Source: Arthrobacter sp. SLBN-100 (GTDB lineage: Bacteria; Actinomycetota; Actinomycetes; Actinomycetales; Micrococcaceae). Taken from it: a stretch of 64,000 nucleotides of DNA. Of the stretch, positions 36,998 to 46,435 are shown piece by piece. Each line of letters opens with the position of its first letter. Positions within the stretch are counted from its first letter, which is position 1. Where the stretch lies: positions 261,901-325,900 of the forward strand of contig NZ_VFMY01000002.1 of the NCBI RefSeq assembly GCF_006715305.1, in the 5' to 3' direction. The position numbers and the translations under genes were made by a program. The notes below the pieces were generated by a model, which did not search any database, was not told where the DNA came from, and worked only from the letters and a program-made list of their open reading frames with translations.

Positions 36998-37527
36998 CCG
37001 CCAGTAGCGATACTGTCCTATGAATGGGAAGAAGTCAACAGGCTTGACGTTTTTCCTGATGCACGGTCTGATGAAATCGAGGCCGATGCCGTGAATCTCC
37101 CACTACCTCCGGCCATTCCCGCCGCTCGGTGACCCCGATAGGCGGTGGCCCAGGAGCCTTGGAGCTTGGGGGCGTTTGATCGCCCTAAGGATAGGCTGTC
37201 AACGGGCTAAACGAAAGAGCATGCATCAGTGCGCCCGACTGGAATGGATCGTCCGTGCCGCGGAACTGCCTCGTGCCGGCAATGCGAGGCTGTCCCTGGT
37301 ACCAGGGGAGAAATCTCAGACCGGTATAGGCTCCATCGTCTTGTGTACAGAGAACGCGACGCGGCCATCAACAAAGCCGGTTCCATCTGGAGACGACACA
37401 TCTTCCTGCGGCCGCAACTGACGATATTCAGACGGTTCTGGCTTTCTCGCACTCCTTACGCATCACCGCACGGTTAGACCGCGTCGATTACTCGCTGGGT
37501 CAAGAAAAGTGAGCAACCTGGAGTAAC
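36998..37527. other. Region without a supported gene
   Basis: About 530 bp. Short frames on both strands show no family resemblance. Confidence 0.35.
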
Positions 37528-37971
37528 TCATGGCAAGTTCGGCGCTGCATGCTCTCGAACCATCCTCTGGAGAATTCCACTGAGCGCCTCCTGCCCCGTC
37601 GGCCCGGGAGGAACCATCGTCAGGCGAGGGAAGTCCGCCACCAGCACTGGCAAAGCCCAGCGCCGCCCTTCCGCGACAACCACCACTTCGACTTCCACCG
37701 AAGGCTCCAACTCCATCAACTGCCCCAGCATGACCGTAAGGGACCAGATTTCCTCCGGGTTGTAATCCACGACGGCAACGAGCGCCCGCAATGCTGGGGG
37801 TGCCGGCACGTCGACGTACTCCAACCGCGCCTCTTGTGTCACTGCCCGGAGCCATTCGCGAGCGGCAAAAGTGTCGCGGTGGTTGATACGTTCAAACGCC
37901 GATGCCGTAGACCCTGCCCGGATTGCCCCATGCCAGAGATCGACGTTTTTCCCCACGTTCATCCAGACCAT
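37528..37971 (-). CDS. Hypothetical protein, possibly a fragment
   Basis: A 147-codon frame from ATG 37971; the reading frame is open further upstream but there overlaps the broken FAH gene. It contains REWLRAVTQEARLEYVDVPAPPALRALVAVVDYNPEEIWSLTVMLGQLMELEPSVEVEVVVVAEG, alternating strands and helices with no family I recognise. Codon use looks coding (GC-rich third positions). It may be the C-terminal piece of a larger gene joined to the FAH remnant at about 38025. Confidence 0.4.
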   Translation of the reverse strand: MVWMNVGKNVDLWHGAIRAGSTASAFERINHRDTFAAREWLRAVTQEARLEYVDVPAPPALRALVAVVDYNPEEIWSLTVMLGQLMELEPSVEVEVVVVAEGRRWALPVLVADFPRLTMVPPGPTGQEALSGILQRMVREHAAPNLP

Positions 37972-38029
37972 TGTGGGCGCTGGCGTATGAACTGGACATT
38001 TTTGCGGAATCACTCTGCGACGCTCCATG

Positions 38030-38752
38030 GGCGCCCGGCCCAAAAACGGAAGCCGGCGGTCGCGATAACGTTGCTGGATTCGAGTGTCAACATGTCGGTG
38101 ATGTGGTTGACGATCTTCTCGACACTGTGGCTGAGGCCGCTGGTGTTGCCCCTTCTGCATGGGTGTGCCGTTGCCAAGCGTCGTTACCTGTAGGTTGGCC
38201 GGGATGTCGCCGAGTGTCGGCGGTGGTGATTGCAAAATTGGGGCTGTTCTTGTCCGAGTTCTTGCCCCAGGTGACCTGTGATGTTCCTAGTTGTTTTCGG
38301 CGGGCGCTGAGGTCGTTAGCTGCGTAGCCGAGCACGCCATCGATTGCGGTTTTTTCGGTCCCAGCCCAGACGCGTTCTCCGACGACGGCGGCGAGTTCGA
38401 CTTCCCCATCGAAACCGCGGTCATTCGGCGGCGCCGGCACCGTAACAGCTTCCGTGATCAGTGATTGCTGCCAGCGCCCGAAAATCAGCGGGTTCGGAAC
38501 GTCGAGTCGGCTGTGCTCCTTCCCTTCGCCGGCGTGGCTGTGGTAATTGATTCCTACGAAGAAGACTCGGGCGGAGTCCGAAACGGCCGGCACCGCTTCG
38601 ATCTTGTCGAGTCGGAAGGTGTCACCGCACCTGCGCATGGTGGCATGCCAATCGGCGTAAAAGTCGGTTGCATAGCCTAGATCGCGGACGACCTCGACTT
38701 CGACGGCCCCGATGTGTCGGTGCCCGTTGTCAACAGATCCGATCAGTTGCAT
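38030..38752 (-). pseudogene. Fumarylacetoacetate hydrolase-family gene, frameshifted and truncated
   Basis: ATG 38752 starts MQLIGSVDNGHRHIGAVEVEVV. The first frame has VFFVGINYHSHAGEGKE and FDGEVELAAVVGERVW (metal Glu residues) and GVLGYAANDLSARRKQ. A shift near 38215 moves to GDIPANLQVTTLGNGTPMQKG, and a second near 38155 to NTSGLSHSVEKIVNHITDMLTLESSNVIAT. It stops where the conserved GTPxG loop should be. The family cleaves C-C bonds in diketo acids or hydrates dienoates after extradiol ring opening, which fits the dioxygenases upstream. Last gene of the operon; inactive as written. Confidence 0.75.
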
Positions 38753-38828
38753 CTAATTGTTCTCTCTCGGTTAGGACCCTATATCAACGGCGTGCGGCGC
38801 TGTTCCTGCGGATAGGTATGTGGGCAGT

Positions 38829-39638
38829 TCACCCGAACGCTGTTAGCACATCATCAGTCAACGCGGGCCACGCGGAGATCGCCCACGACCCGAAGGGCCG
38901 GTCGGTCAGACATGCGCAGGCCAGTCCAGCATCAGGATCGACCCATAAGAACGAGCCTGACTGGCCGAAATGACCGAAGGTGCGCGGCGAGTTCTGTTTA
39001 CCAGTCCAATGCGGCGTCTTGCTTCCCCGAATTTCGAAACCCAGCCCCCATTCGTTGTGCTCCTGCAATCCGAAGCCCGGAAGCACTCCGCTGATTCCCG
39101 GGAACGCGACATCGGTGACTTGAGCCACCAGATGAGGAGCCAGGCTCCCCTGCGTCAGCAGGTGACGGCCGAGCAGTGCCAGGTCATGGATCGTGCCACT
39201 GGCGGCGTGGGCGGGCGACCCGTGCAACCGTGTGTCGTGCATCGCGAGCGGTTCGGTGATTCGGTCGGAGAGGACCTGCTGGAACGGGGTGTTCATACGG
39301 GACGCGACGAGGTCGGCGGCTACCTCGATGCCTCGGTTGGAGTAATTGCGGCGGCTGCCCGGTGCGCTGATCACATCGTCGGAATCGGGGGCCAGTCCGG
39401 AGGCGTGCGCTAGAAGGTGCCGGACCGTGGATCCGGTCGGTCCTGCGGGTTCATCGAGATCGATGAACCCGCTGTGGGCAGCGTCGACCACCGCCAGACT
39501 GGTGATCAGTTTGGTGACCGAGGACCAGGGGAATGGGCGGTTGGGTCCGATATGGCCGCGCAGCCCGTCGGCTCCCACGACGGCGACAGCGACATCGGAA
39601 GCGGGCCAGTCGAGGACCTGGCCAAGGGGATTCGTCAC
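38829..39638 (-). CDS. Serine beta-lactamase-fold hydrolase
   Basis: A protein of 269 aa with GTG start at 39638 (VTNPLGQVLDWP); longer frames overlap the E3 gene. Class C-type motifs: SxxK in WSSVTKLITSLAVVD (about 60-75), YxN in RNYSNRGIEVAADLVASRM, and HxG in FGHFGQSGSFLWVDPDAGLACACLTDRPFG. Such proteins are usually esterases or peptidases rather than antibiotic-resistance enzymes. Being in an operon with dioxygenases and a 2-oxo acid dehydrogenase, it may hydrolyse an ester or lactone intermediate. No signal peptide seen, so cytoplasmic. Confidence 0.75.
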   Translation of the reverse strand: MTNPLGQVLDWPASDVAVAVVGADGLRGHIGPNRPFPWSSVTKLITSLAVVDAAHSGFIDLDEPAGPTGSTVRHLLAHASGLAPDSDDVISAPGSRRNYSNRGIEVAADLVASRMNTPFQQVLSDRITEPLAMHDTRLHGSPAHAASGTIHDLALLGRHLLTQGSLAPHLVAQVTDVAFPGISGVLPGFGLQEHNEWGLGFEIRGSKTPHWTGKQNSPRTFGHFGQSGSFLWVDPDAGLACACLTDRPFGSWAISAWPALTDDVLTAFG

Positions 39639-39672
39639 GTCAGGGGCCCTGCCGTGACGACGTTTCCGCTGC

Positions 39673-41055
39673 TCATCGCGTAGCGTGCACGTAGCGGCTG
39701 GCCGCCTCGAACATGCCCTCGGCCAAGGTCGGATGCGCGTGGACGGTGGCGGCCAGGTCGGACGGGGACGCCGCCATCTCGATAGCGAGAACACCCTCGG
39801 CGATGAGCTCGGAGACGTGCGGACCTGCCATGTGGACCCCGACGACAGCGTCGGCCTCGGTGTCGACGACCAGCTGGGTGAACCCGTTCCGGGCACCCAT
39901 CGTCGCTGCCCGCCCGAGGGCGCTTAGCGGAATGGTCACGGCCCGGACGTTGAGTCCGGCCTCGCGGGCACCATCCTCGGTATACCCGGCGCTGGCGACC
40001 TCGGGGTCGGAGAAGACGACCAGGGGGATCGCCGCGGGGTCGAAAGCGACCTTCCTGCCGCAGAGCGCCTCCGCCGCAACGACGGCCTCCGCTGTCGCTT
40101 TGTGCGCAAGCATCGGGCCCTCGGTCACGTCGCCTATCGCGGCGATCCCTGTTCCCGGGATCACTCGGTCAGGCCCAACGGCAATACGACCGCCGCTGTC
40201 TGTTTTGATCCAGGCAGCCTCGAGTCCGAGGTCGTCGGTGTTTGGCCTCCGGCCTACCGCGATAAGAACCACGTCGGCGGGCAGGGCCAGCCGCGTGCCG
40301 GCGCGTTCGCAGACCGCGCCCTCGGCGTCGACGCCGGTCAGCAGTGCCGAAGTGTGGACGGTGACTCCGAGTTCAGTGAGCCGCGTCGCCACCGGGCGGG
40401 CGAACTGCAGCGGCATTTCCGGGAGGACGCGGTCCTGGAGTTCGACGATGGTGACCTCGGAGCCTAGTTTGGCGTAGGCCGTGGCCAGTTCGATGCCGAT
40501 GTAACCTGCCCCCACCACCACGAGGCGTTTGGGCATGGTCTCGAGCGACAGAGCACCGGTAGAGTCGACGACCCGGGTCCCGTTGAGCGGGGCTACAGGT
40601 ATCGCGACGGGCCTTGACCCGGTGGCGATGATCGCCTGCTTGAACTCGAGGAAGGTCGTCACGTCGTTAGTCTGCTGGACCGCTACCCTGCTGCGACTGG
40701 TGAACCTCGCAGCCCCGGAGAGCACTCGAACGCCGGCTTTCTTTAGGAGACCTGCGACCCCGTTTGCCAGCCCCTGCACAACCTCGGCCTTGTGATCTTG
40801 CCATACAGCGAGGTCAGGAAGCTCATCCGTCGCATGAGGTAAGAGGCGCTGGACTGTCCTGTGCGCGTCTGCGGTCTCAATCAGGGTCTTCGACGGAATA
40901 CATCCGACGTTGAGGCAGACCCCTCCAATAAATTCCTTTTCGACGAGTACAACCTCGCGGCCGAGTTCGGCGGCGCGGAGCGCTGCCGTGTACCCCCCGG
41001 GACCGCCGCCGATAACCAGGAGGTCGACAGGTTCGGCAGATTCACCCATGACCAT
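39673..41055 (-). CDS. lpdA: Dihydrolipoyl dehydrogenase (E3)
   Basis: A protein of 460 aa. FAD motif LLVIGGGPGGYTAALRAAELG, redox-active CLNVGCIPSK disulfide (about 48-57), NAD-binding RLVVVGAGYIGIELATAYAKLGSEVTIVE, and C-terminal catalytic His-Glu in VHAHPTLAEGMFEA. It reoxidises the lipoyl groups of the E2 core encoded just upstream; ATG 41055 lies inside the E2 3' end (14-bp overlap), indicating coupling. Fourth gene of the dedicated E1alpha-E1beta-E2-E3 set. Confidence 0.92.
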   Translation of the reverse strand: MVMGESAEPVDLLVIGGGPGGYTAALRAAELGREVVLVEKEFIGGVCLNVGCIPSKTLIETADAHRTVQRLLPHATDELPDLAVWQDHKAEVVQGLANGVAGLLKKAGVRVLSGAARFTSRSRVAVQQTNDVTTFLEFKQAIIATGSRPVAIPVAPLNGTRVVDSTGALSLETMPKRLVVVGAGYIGIELATAYAKLGSEVTIVELQDRVLPEMPLQFARPVATRLTELGVTVHTSALLTGVDAEGAVCERAGTRLALPADVVLIAVGRRPNTDDLGLEAAWIKTDSGGRIAVGPDRVIPGTGIAAIGDVTEGPMLAHKATAEAVVAAEALCGRKVAFDPAAIPLVVFSDPEVASAGYTEDGAREAGLNVRAVTIPLSALGRAATMGARNGFTQLVVDTEADAVVGVHMAGPHVSELIAEGVLAIEMAASPSDLAATVHAHPTLAEGMFEAASRYVHATR

Positions 41056-42394
41056 GAATGGCTCCTAGCATTAGAAGTTGTGGCTGTTCGAGGCGGCGGC
41101 GGATCGCGGCGCCAAACTGAGCGTTGACCGCCCCATCGATCAACCGGTGGTCCACCGTGTGCGAAAGGGCAACCATGGTCCGCACGGCGAGTGCTCCGTC
41201 GACGACGGCGGGGCGGGGTGCGACGCTGCCGAAACCGACGATGCCGATCTCGGGCACATTGACCATGGGCGTCCCATGCCAACCCCCAACCGCGCCGTAG
41301 TTAGTGATTGTGAAAGTGCTTCCGGCAAGCTCAGACGGAGTTGCGCTGCGGTCCCTCGCGGCCGCACTGACCCGTCCGATCTCGGAAGCCAGCTCCAGCA
41401 GAGACATCTGGTCGGCATTGCGCACAACAGGCACCAAAAGGCCGTGTTCGGTCGCGGTGGCGACGCCGAGATGCACCCGGTCATGCAACACGATCTCTTC
41501 GTGTTCAGAATCGAGAGATGCATTCAGGTCAGGGAACTGTCTCAGAGCCTGAATCGTCGCCAGTGCAAAGAAGGCGGTCCAGGTAAGTCGGACCCCTTCG
41601 GCTTCCGCTGCAGGCCGGAGCTCGCGGAGAACGTCCTGCAGATCAGTTACATCGATTTCGATGAGTCCGGTGACATGCGGGACTGTATGCAGAGTCTCGG
41701 TCATCCTCCTAGCGATCGCCCGACGCAAACCGCGCAGCGGAATGCGCCGAGTACCACCACCCGGGGTGGGCTCGGAGGCGGCGGGCACCGAGCCTTCTGC
41801 CTCGCCGCGTACGTCGATAGCATGCGGCGTGGTGCTCACCGGCCCACTGCTGCCGTTAGCCAAGATGGTCTCACCTTGCGCAGGTTCGACGCCTCCTGTG
41901 AAGGACTCCACGTCCCCTCGCAGAATCCTTCCACCCGGCCCGCTACCACTGACCTGGGTCAAGTCGACGTCCAGTTCCCGTGCGAGTTTTCGAACGACCG
42001 GTGCGGCAAGGGGGCGCCGTCCCATGCCAGCCTCTGTTGTTGCTGCCTCCCTTGCTTGCGGGGTCTGCGTCTCACCAATGGTGGGTGGGGCAGCCGCATC
42101 GGCAGATGCAGGCTCTGGAGGTGGTGCGATCTGCACCGAGGAGGTGTCGGCACTATCCAATACGAAGGTCGCGAGGACTTCGTCGAGTGTGATGATCTGA
42201 CCGACGGGGGTGCCGTGCTTTTTGAGAATTCCTGTGACAGGGGCCGTGAGTTCGATGATCGCTTTGTCTGTCTGGACCTCGACGAGGCCTTGGTGCTCGG
42301 AGACCTGCTCGCCTTCGCCTACGAGCCAGGTCATGATCTCTGCCTCGGCGATGCCATCACCTAGTTCGGGAAGTTTGAACTCGAAGATACTCAT
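41042..42394 (-). CDS. bkdC: 2-oxo acid dehydrogenase E2, lipoyl acyltransferase
   Basis: A protein of 450 aa: one lipoyl domain (about 1-77, lipoylated Lys in VQTDKAIIE), a proline/alanine linker, a peripheral subunit-binding domain (about 124-160, PLAAPVVRKLARELDVDLTQVSGSGPGGRI) and the catalytic acyltransferase core ending in SHTVDHRLIDGAVNAQFGAAI, where HxxxDG holds the catalytic His and Asp. One lipoyl domain and the E1alpha/E1beta arrangement point to a branched-chain type complex. Overlaps E1beta by 4 bp at its start and E3 at its end. Confidence 0.9.
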   Translation of the reverse strand: MSIFEFKLPELGDGIAEAEIMTWLVGEGEQVSEHQGLVEVQTDKAIIELTAPVTGILKKHGTPVGQIITLDEVLATFVLDSADTSSVQIAPPPEPASADAAAPPTIGETQTPQAREAATTEAGMGRRPLAAPVVRKLARELDVDLTQVSGSGPGGRILRGDVESFTGGVEPAQGETILANGSSGPVSTTPHAIDVRGEAEGSVPAASEPTPGGGTRRIPLRGLRRAIARRMTETLHTVPHVTGLIEIDVTDLQDVLRELRPAAEAEGVRLTWTAFFALATIQALRQFPDLNASLDSEHEEIVLHDRVHLGVATATEHGLLVPVVRNADQMSLLELASEIGRVSAAARDRSATPSELAGSTFTITNYGAVGGWHGTPMVNVPEIGIVGFGSVAPRPAVVDGALAVRTMVALSHTVDHRLIDGAVNAQFGAAIRRRLEQPQLLMLGAIHGHG

Positions 42395-43371
42395 GCGGAC
42401 AACGCCTTTCGTGCGGCACCAAGTATGCGCGACTGTCCCGGAAGATAGAAGTCCTCGAGAGCCGCGGCGAATGGATACGGGGTGTCCGGGCCCGCTACCC
42501 GTTGGACCGGCGCTTCAAGCGAATAGAACACTTCCTCAGCAATGGTCGTGGCGACCTCGGCGGCAAAACCTGAGCTGAGTGGACCTTCCTGGATGATCAC
42601 TGCCCGTCCGGTCTTGGCCACGGAAGTGGCAAGAGTATCCACATCGAGTGGTGTGATCGAACGAAGGTCGATGACCTCGGCGCTAATTCCTTCTGAGGCG
42701 AGCGTGTCAGCGGCACGTTCAGCTTGTGGGACCATGCCCGACCACGCAATTAAGGTGATGTCGTTGCCCTCGCGGGCAATTCGTGCCTTACCGAGTTCGA
42801 CCGTGTAGTCCCCGTCGGGGACTTCGTCCTTGATCAGGCGATATCCGCGGAGGGGTTCTAGGAACAACACCGGGTCCTCGTCGCGGATGGATGCAAGCAG
42901 CATGCCTTTGGCGTCGTGTGCGGTGGCGGGCGCGACGACTTTGAGTCCGGGGACGTTCGCATACATGGATTCGTAAGCGTCGCTGTGGATCTCCAATGCA
43001 CGTACCCCACCCCCGAAGGGGGCTCGGATGGTCACCGGAGCCGTCAGCTTGCCGCGGGATCGGTACCGGAGTCGGGCGAGTTGGTGGGCAACTTGGTGAA
43101 AGGCGAGGTGGCCGAATCCGAGAAACTGCAATTCAGCGACTGGAATGACTCCCGAGGCTGCCAGGCCGACCGACGCCCCGATGATCGAGGCCTCGGCGAT
43201 CGGGGTATCGAAGACTCGATCCGGTCCGAACCGTTCGATGAGCCCTTCGGTCGCACGGTAGACCCCGCCCAACTTTCCGACGTCCTCGCCGAGCACCATG
43301 ACACGGTCGTCGCGTTCCATCTCGGTCATCAATGCGGACCGTACCGCCTCGACCATCGTCAGCGTTGTCAC
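42391..43371 (-). CDS. bkdB: 2-oxo acid dehydrogenase E1 beta subunit
   Basis: A protein of 326 aa, the normal E1beta length. Typical stretches: [106 protein letters not shown] and FLEPLRGYRL. It pairs with E1alpha to decarboxylate a 2-oxo acid with thiamine diphosphate. Overlaps E1alpha by 4 bp (ATGA-type). A truncated paralog lies at 58133-58548. Confidence 0.92.
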   Translation of the reverse strand: MTTLTMVEAVRSALMTEMERDDRVMVLGEDVGKLGGVYRATEGLIERFGPDRVFDTPIAEASIIGASVGLAASGVIPVAELQFLGFGHLAFHQVAHQLARLRYRSRGKLTAPVTIRAPFGGGVRALEIHSDAYESMYANVPGLKVVAPATAHDAKGMLLASIRDEDPVLFLEPLRGYRLIKDEVPDGDYTVELGKARIAREGNDITLIAWSGMVPQAERAADTLASEGISAEVIDLRSITPLDVDTLATSVAKTGRAVIIQEGPLSSGFAAEVATTIAEEVFYSLEAPVQRVAGPDTPYPFAAALEDFYLPGQSRILGAARKALSA

Positions 43372-44489
43372 TGGTCGAACTCCTTCTCGATCGTCTCTCG
43401 CTGGCGAATGGTCCGTGCCGGAGGATCGGCGTAGACGTGGTCGAACAGCATGGAGGGCGTGCGCACCTTTGCCCTCTCGTGGGCGACCTTGAACGCCTCG
43501 TCAATTTCGATGTAGGTGCTCTCGGTCAGTGCGGCATCGCGGTCGGCATCCCACAGCCCGAGGCTGGTCGCGTAAGTGCGCAGGCGCACCAAAGGATCCG
43601 TCCGCGCTATGGCGTCCGCTCCATCCTCGGTGCGGTAGCGACTCGGCGCGTCGGAAGTATTGTGTGCACCGACACGATAGGTCTGTGCCTCGATGAGGGT
43701 GGCGCCTTCTCCGTTGCGGGCCCGGGCAACGGCCTCGCGCATCACCGAATAGACGGCGAAGACATCGTTACCGTCAACGATGTAGCTCGGCATACCCCAC
43801 CCGGCAGCCTTGGCTGCGATGCTGCTGGCGGCGGTCTGCCGCTCCCGAGGAGTGGAAATCGCCCAGCCGTTGTTCTGAACAAAGAAAACAACCGGAGCTT
43901 TGGTGACGCCGGCCAGGTTTCCGGCTTCGTAGAAGTCGCCCTCCGACGTCGCGCCGTCACCAATGTAGCCGACTACCACACCGGGACGCTGCTGCCTCTT
44001 GAATCCCCACGCCATCCCGACCGCGTGGGGCATTTGAGCGCCCAGCTCGATCTGCAGCGGCCACACGTTGACACCCTCGGGAAAGCCCCACCCGTCGGGG
44101 TGCCCGATGAACAAGGTCCAGTACTGCTCGAGCGGCATCCCTTGGCGCAGCAGCACGGGCAGTTCGCGGTAACTTTGTACAACCCAGTCGGTTTCGGCGT
44201 TCAGGGCCATCGCGGACCCGGCCGAGGCGCCCTCCTGCCCGCGGTTCTCGGAGAACGTGCCGATCCGGCCTTGCCGTTGGTAACTGACGCCGCGCTCGTC
44301 GATGAGGCGGGAGCGGATCATCAGAGACAGCACCTCTTGGACCTGGTCGTCGTCCATGGGGCATTCAGCTCCGGCAGCCAGAGTGCCGTCGGCCTGCAGG
44401 ATCGGCGCGACGATGTTCTCGCCGTGACCACCAAACCGCTGCTTATCGGCCAGCGTGTCTGGCGGAGATTCGGTTTTAATTGTTTCCAC
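43368..44489 (-). CDS. bkdA: 2-oxo acid dehydrogenase E1 alpha subunit
   Basis: A protein of 373 aa with the thiamine diphosphate motif GYIGDGATSEGDFYEAGNLAGVTKAPVVFFVQNNGWAIS (GDG to NN, about 180-215), the phosphorylation-loop-like YRVGAHNTSDAPSRYRTEDG and a C-terminal SMLFDHVYADPP. Branched-chain alpha-keto acid dehydrogenase type rather than the single-chain pyruvate enzyme. Lies 36 bp downstream of a VOC dioxygenase, so the complex is built into a ring-cleavage operon instead of a housekeeping locus. Confidence 0.92.
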   Translation of the reverse strand: METIKTESPPDTLADKQRFGGHGENIVAPILQADGTLAAGAECPMDDDQVQEVLSLMIRSRLIDERGVSYQRQGRIGTFSENRGQEGASAGSAMALNAETDWVVQSYRELPVLLRQGMPLEQYWTLFIGHPDGWGFPEGVNVWPLQIELGAQMPHAVGMAWGFKRQQRPGVVVGYIGDGATSEGDFYEAGNLAGVTKAPVVFFVQNNGWAISTPRERQTAASSIAAKAAGWGMPSYIVDGNDVFAVYSVMREAVARARNGEGATLIEAQTYRVGAHNTSDAPSRYRTEDGADAIARTDPLVRLRTYATSLGLWDADRDAALTESTYIEIDEAFKVAHERAKVRTPSMLFDHVYADPPARTIRQRETIEKEFDQ

Positions 44490-44525
44490 GATTTCTCTAA
44501 GCTTTCTATCAGGTCCGGGGATGTG

Positions 44526-45482
44526 TCAGAGGCAGGGCTTGAGGAAATCCGGGTTGTCGATGCTGTCGTAGAACGAAAGCGCTTTGTCGAGGTTTGATTC
44601 CGTCCAACGCACAGGCTGGAACGCCGGGTGCAGTTCGCTGAAGCGACCGCCGGCGAACAGCTCATACCGAATACCGCACGGGTCTTTGAAGTGCACGGAC
44701 ATCGTGCGCCCGTACGACTGCCGTGTCGGGCCCCAGAGATCGATTTCGGCTCCCGCCTCGCGCATCCAGGTCACATCGCGCAGGATCGTGGCGTCGTCGT
44801 ACTGCAGGAACGCGACATGGTGCAGTCGCGGCTCGCTGCCGGGGAATATTGCGAGGTCCTGACCGTAGTTGCTGCGGAAGAGCAGCGCTGACAATGTTTG
44901 CTCGCCGTCGTCGGTGGTGATGAGCTCGCTGACACCGAAATCGAGGACGACGGTGAGGAAGTTGACGACAGCCTCCGTGTCCGGGGTGGTGAATCCGACG
45001 TGGCCGAGGTTCATCGGCGCCGAGGTGGCGCGCAGTTGCTTGGGGACATTCCAATGTGGGGAGTTATAGCCCACGACGGGCCCTGTGACCAGGGCCTCGG
45101 AGTACAACCGGAGCTGCGGACCAGCCGGCACGGTGAAGGAAATGGACGCGCCCAGGTCGAGGAGCACTTTGTCTTGTCCCGCCCAGTCCACGGTGACGCC
45201 AGTCTGCTCAACCCTATCTGCCGCTTCATGGAGATCATCTTGCTCACGAACCTGGAGCCCGATTTCCACGAGGCCGGGAGTGCCACGCTCGAGCACATAG
45301 CTGAACGCGTACCCCTCGCGCCAGGTGCGCAGATAGCTCCGTTCGACACCATCGGGATCGATGCCTGTCCTGTGCTCGACGAGTCCGAGGTCGTCACGCG
45401 CGAAAGCGCGCGCTGCGTCGAGATCGTCGACGGCCAATCGGACGTATCCCAGTCGTAGGATTCCGCGATGCTTGAGTGTCAT
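44526..45482 (-). CDS. Extradiol-type VOC dioxygenase
   Basis: A protein of 318 aa, two tandem VOC modules as in catechol 2,3-dioxygenases. The metal triad is visible in the second module: His in MNLGHVGFTTPD (about 160), His in RLHHVAFLQYDD (about 223) and Glu in CGIRYELFAGGRF (about 275). Predicted to open an ortho-dihydroxylated ring next to the hydroxyls with Fe(II) and O2. GAAGGACGC precedes ATG 45482. It and the next gene upstream (45495) are distant paralogs, suggesting two ring cleavages or two substrates. Confidence 0.82.
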   Translation of the reverse strand: MTLKHRGILRLGYVRLAVDDLDAARAFARDDLGLVEHRTGIDPDGVERSYLRTWREGYAFSYVLERGTPGLVEIGLQVREQDDLHEAADRVEQTGVTVDWAGQDKVLLDLGASISFTVPAGPQLRLYSEALVTGPVVGYNSPHWNVPKQLRATSAPMNLGHVGFTTPDTEAVVNFLTVVLDFGVSELITTDDGEQTLSALLFRSNYGQDLAIFPGSEPRLHHVAFLQYDDATILRDVTWMREAGAEIDLWGPTRQSYGRTMSVHFKDPCGIRYELFAGGRFSELHPAFQPVRWTESNLDKALSFYDSIDNPDFLKPCL

Positions 45483-45494
45483 GTCAGCGTCCTT

Positions 45495-46421
45495 CTAGGT
45501 TGTCTCGCCCATGAAGGCCATGTCGAGTTCGTTTTCGAAATAGAAGGCACCGCGGGTGAATGTCTCCATGTTCCATGAGACTTCGGGTACCTTGCCTGGC
45601 GCACCGATGGCGACGTACGGGTCGGCGAAGAGCTCGTTGCGGTGCCCCGATGGGTCGTGGAAGTACACGGTGTTGACGCCGCCGATGCCGTGCCGGGTCA
45701 GTCCGTAGTCGACGGTGGGCACCTGGCGGTGCCGGAGCAGGTCGACACCGTCTATGAGCGAGCCCTGGCTCGTCGCGGCGAACGCGGCGTGGTGAAACGC
45801 CCCCGGCGCTCCGGGGGTGATGGCGATGTCGTGGAGCGTGCCGCCGCAGGTCATCCAGGCGCCCAGGGGTTTGTCGTCAGGCCCGTAGAGGATTTCGGAG
45901 GACTGGAAGTCGAGTACTTCGGTCAGGAACTTGTGCACGTCCGCGGTATCCGGGGCGCCGAGCGCGATGTGGTCCAGGCGCATTGCCCGCATTGACCCGA
46001 TGGTGAGGTCGGAGGCGACCGGGTCGGGATTCACCATTCCTTCGAGCCACCCGATGTGCTCGGCTTCGTGATACGCACGAATCGTGTGGCCCGAGGGCAG
46101 CCCGAATTCCACTGCCTGTCCGATTCCGATCTGTTCACCGGTCGCTACGCGTCGAATCGTCGCGCCGGCGTGCGCAGCAGCATTCTCAAGCTCGGCTAGA
46201 TCGTCGATTGCACTCATCTTGAGCCCGATGGTCTCGAGGCCTGCCGAATTGGACTGCTGCAGCGAAAGACAGTAACTGTCCTGATCGCCGGGGGCCCGCA
46301 GATAAGCCGATGTCTTGTCTCGTCTGGTTAATACGAGTCCGATCACCTGTGTGTAGTGGCGGACCGATTCTTCCAGGTCTGTAACGGTTAGGACTACGTG
46401 CCCGATTTTGATGGCAGCCAT
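45495..46421 (-). CDS. Extradiol-type VOC dioxygenase
   Basis: A protein of 308 aa from ATG 46421, chosen because AAAGGAGG lies 8 bases upstream; a TTG further out would sit inside that site. Two VOC modules with the full metal triad in the second: His in MRLDHIALGAPD, His in GAFHHAAFAA and Glu in SGHRNELFADPY. Closer to biphenyl- and catechol-cleaving enzymes than the VOC protein at 3211. 12 bp from the downstream dioxygenase gene and 14 bp from the ferredoxin gene, so the operon is compact. Confidence 0.85.
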   Translation of the reverse strand: MAAIKIGHVVLTVTDLEESVRHYTQVIGLVLTRRDKTSAYLRAPGDQDSYCLSLQQSNSAGLETIGLKMSAIDDLAELENAAAHAGATIRRVATGEQIGIGQAVEFGLPSGHTIRAYHEAEHIGWLEGMVNPDPVASDLTIGSMRAMRLDHIALGAPDTADVHKFLTEVLDFQSSEILYGPDDKPLGAWMTCGGTLHDIAITPGAPGAFHHAAFAATSQGSLIDGVDLLRHRQVPTVDYGLTRHGIGGVNTVYFHDPSGHRNELFADPYVAIGAPGKVPEVSWNMETFTRGAFYFENELDMAFMGETT

Positions 46422-46435
46422 GTGACTGCCTCCTT

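Noticed and set aside
38829..39638. Beta-lactamase-fold gene as an antibiotic resistance gene
   Set aside because: It has SxxK, YxN and HxG but no signal peptide, and it lies inside a catabolic operon; an esterase or lactonase role is more likely.
41078..42364. Long plus-strand open frame (428 codons) opposite the E2 gene
   Set aside because: Exactly antisense to the lipoyl acyltransferase, whose domains and catalytic motifs are complete. High GC at third positions leaves the opposite strand open.
43332..44597. Long plus-strand open frame (421 codons) opposite E1alpha
   Set aside because: Antisense to a gene with full thiamine diphosphate motifs; no recognisable protein features.
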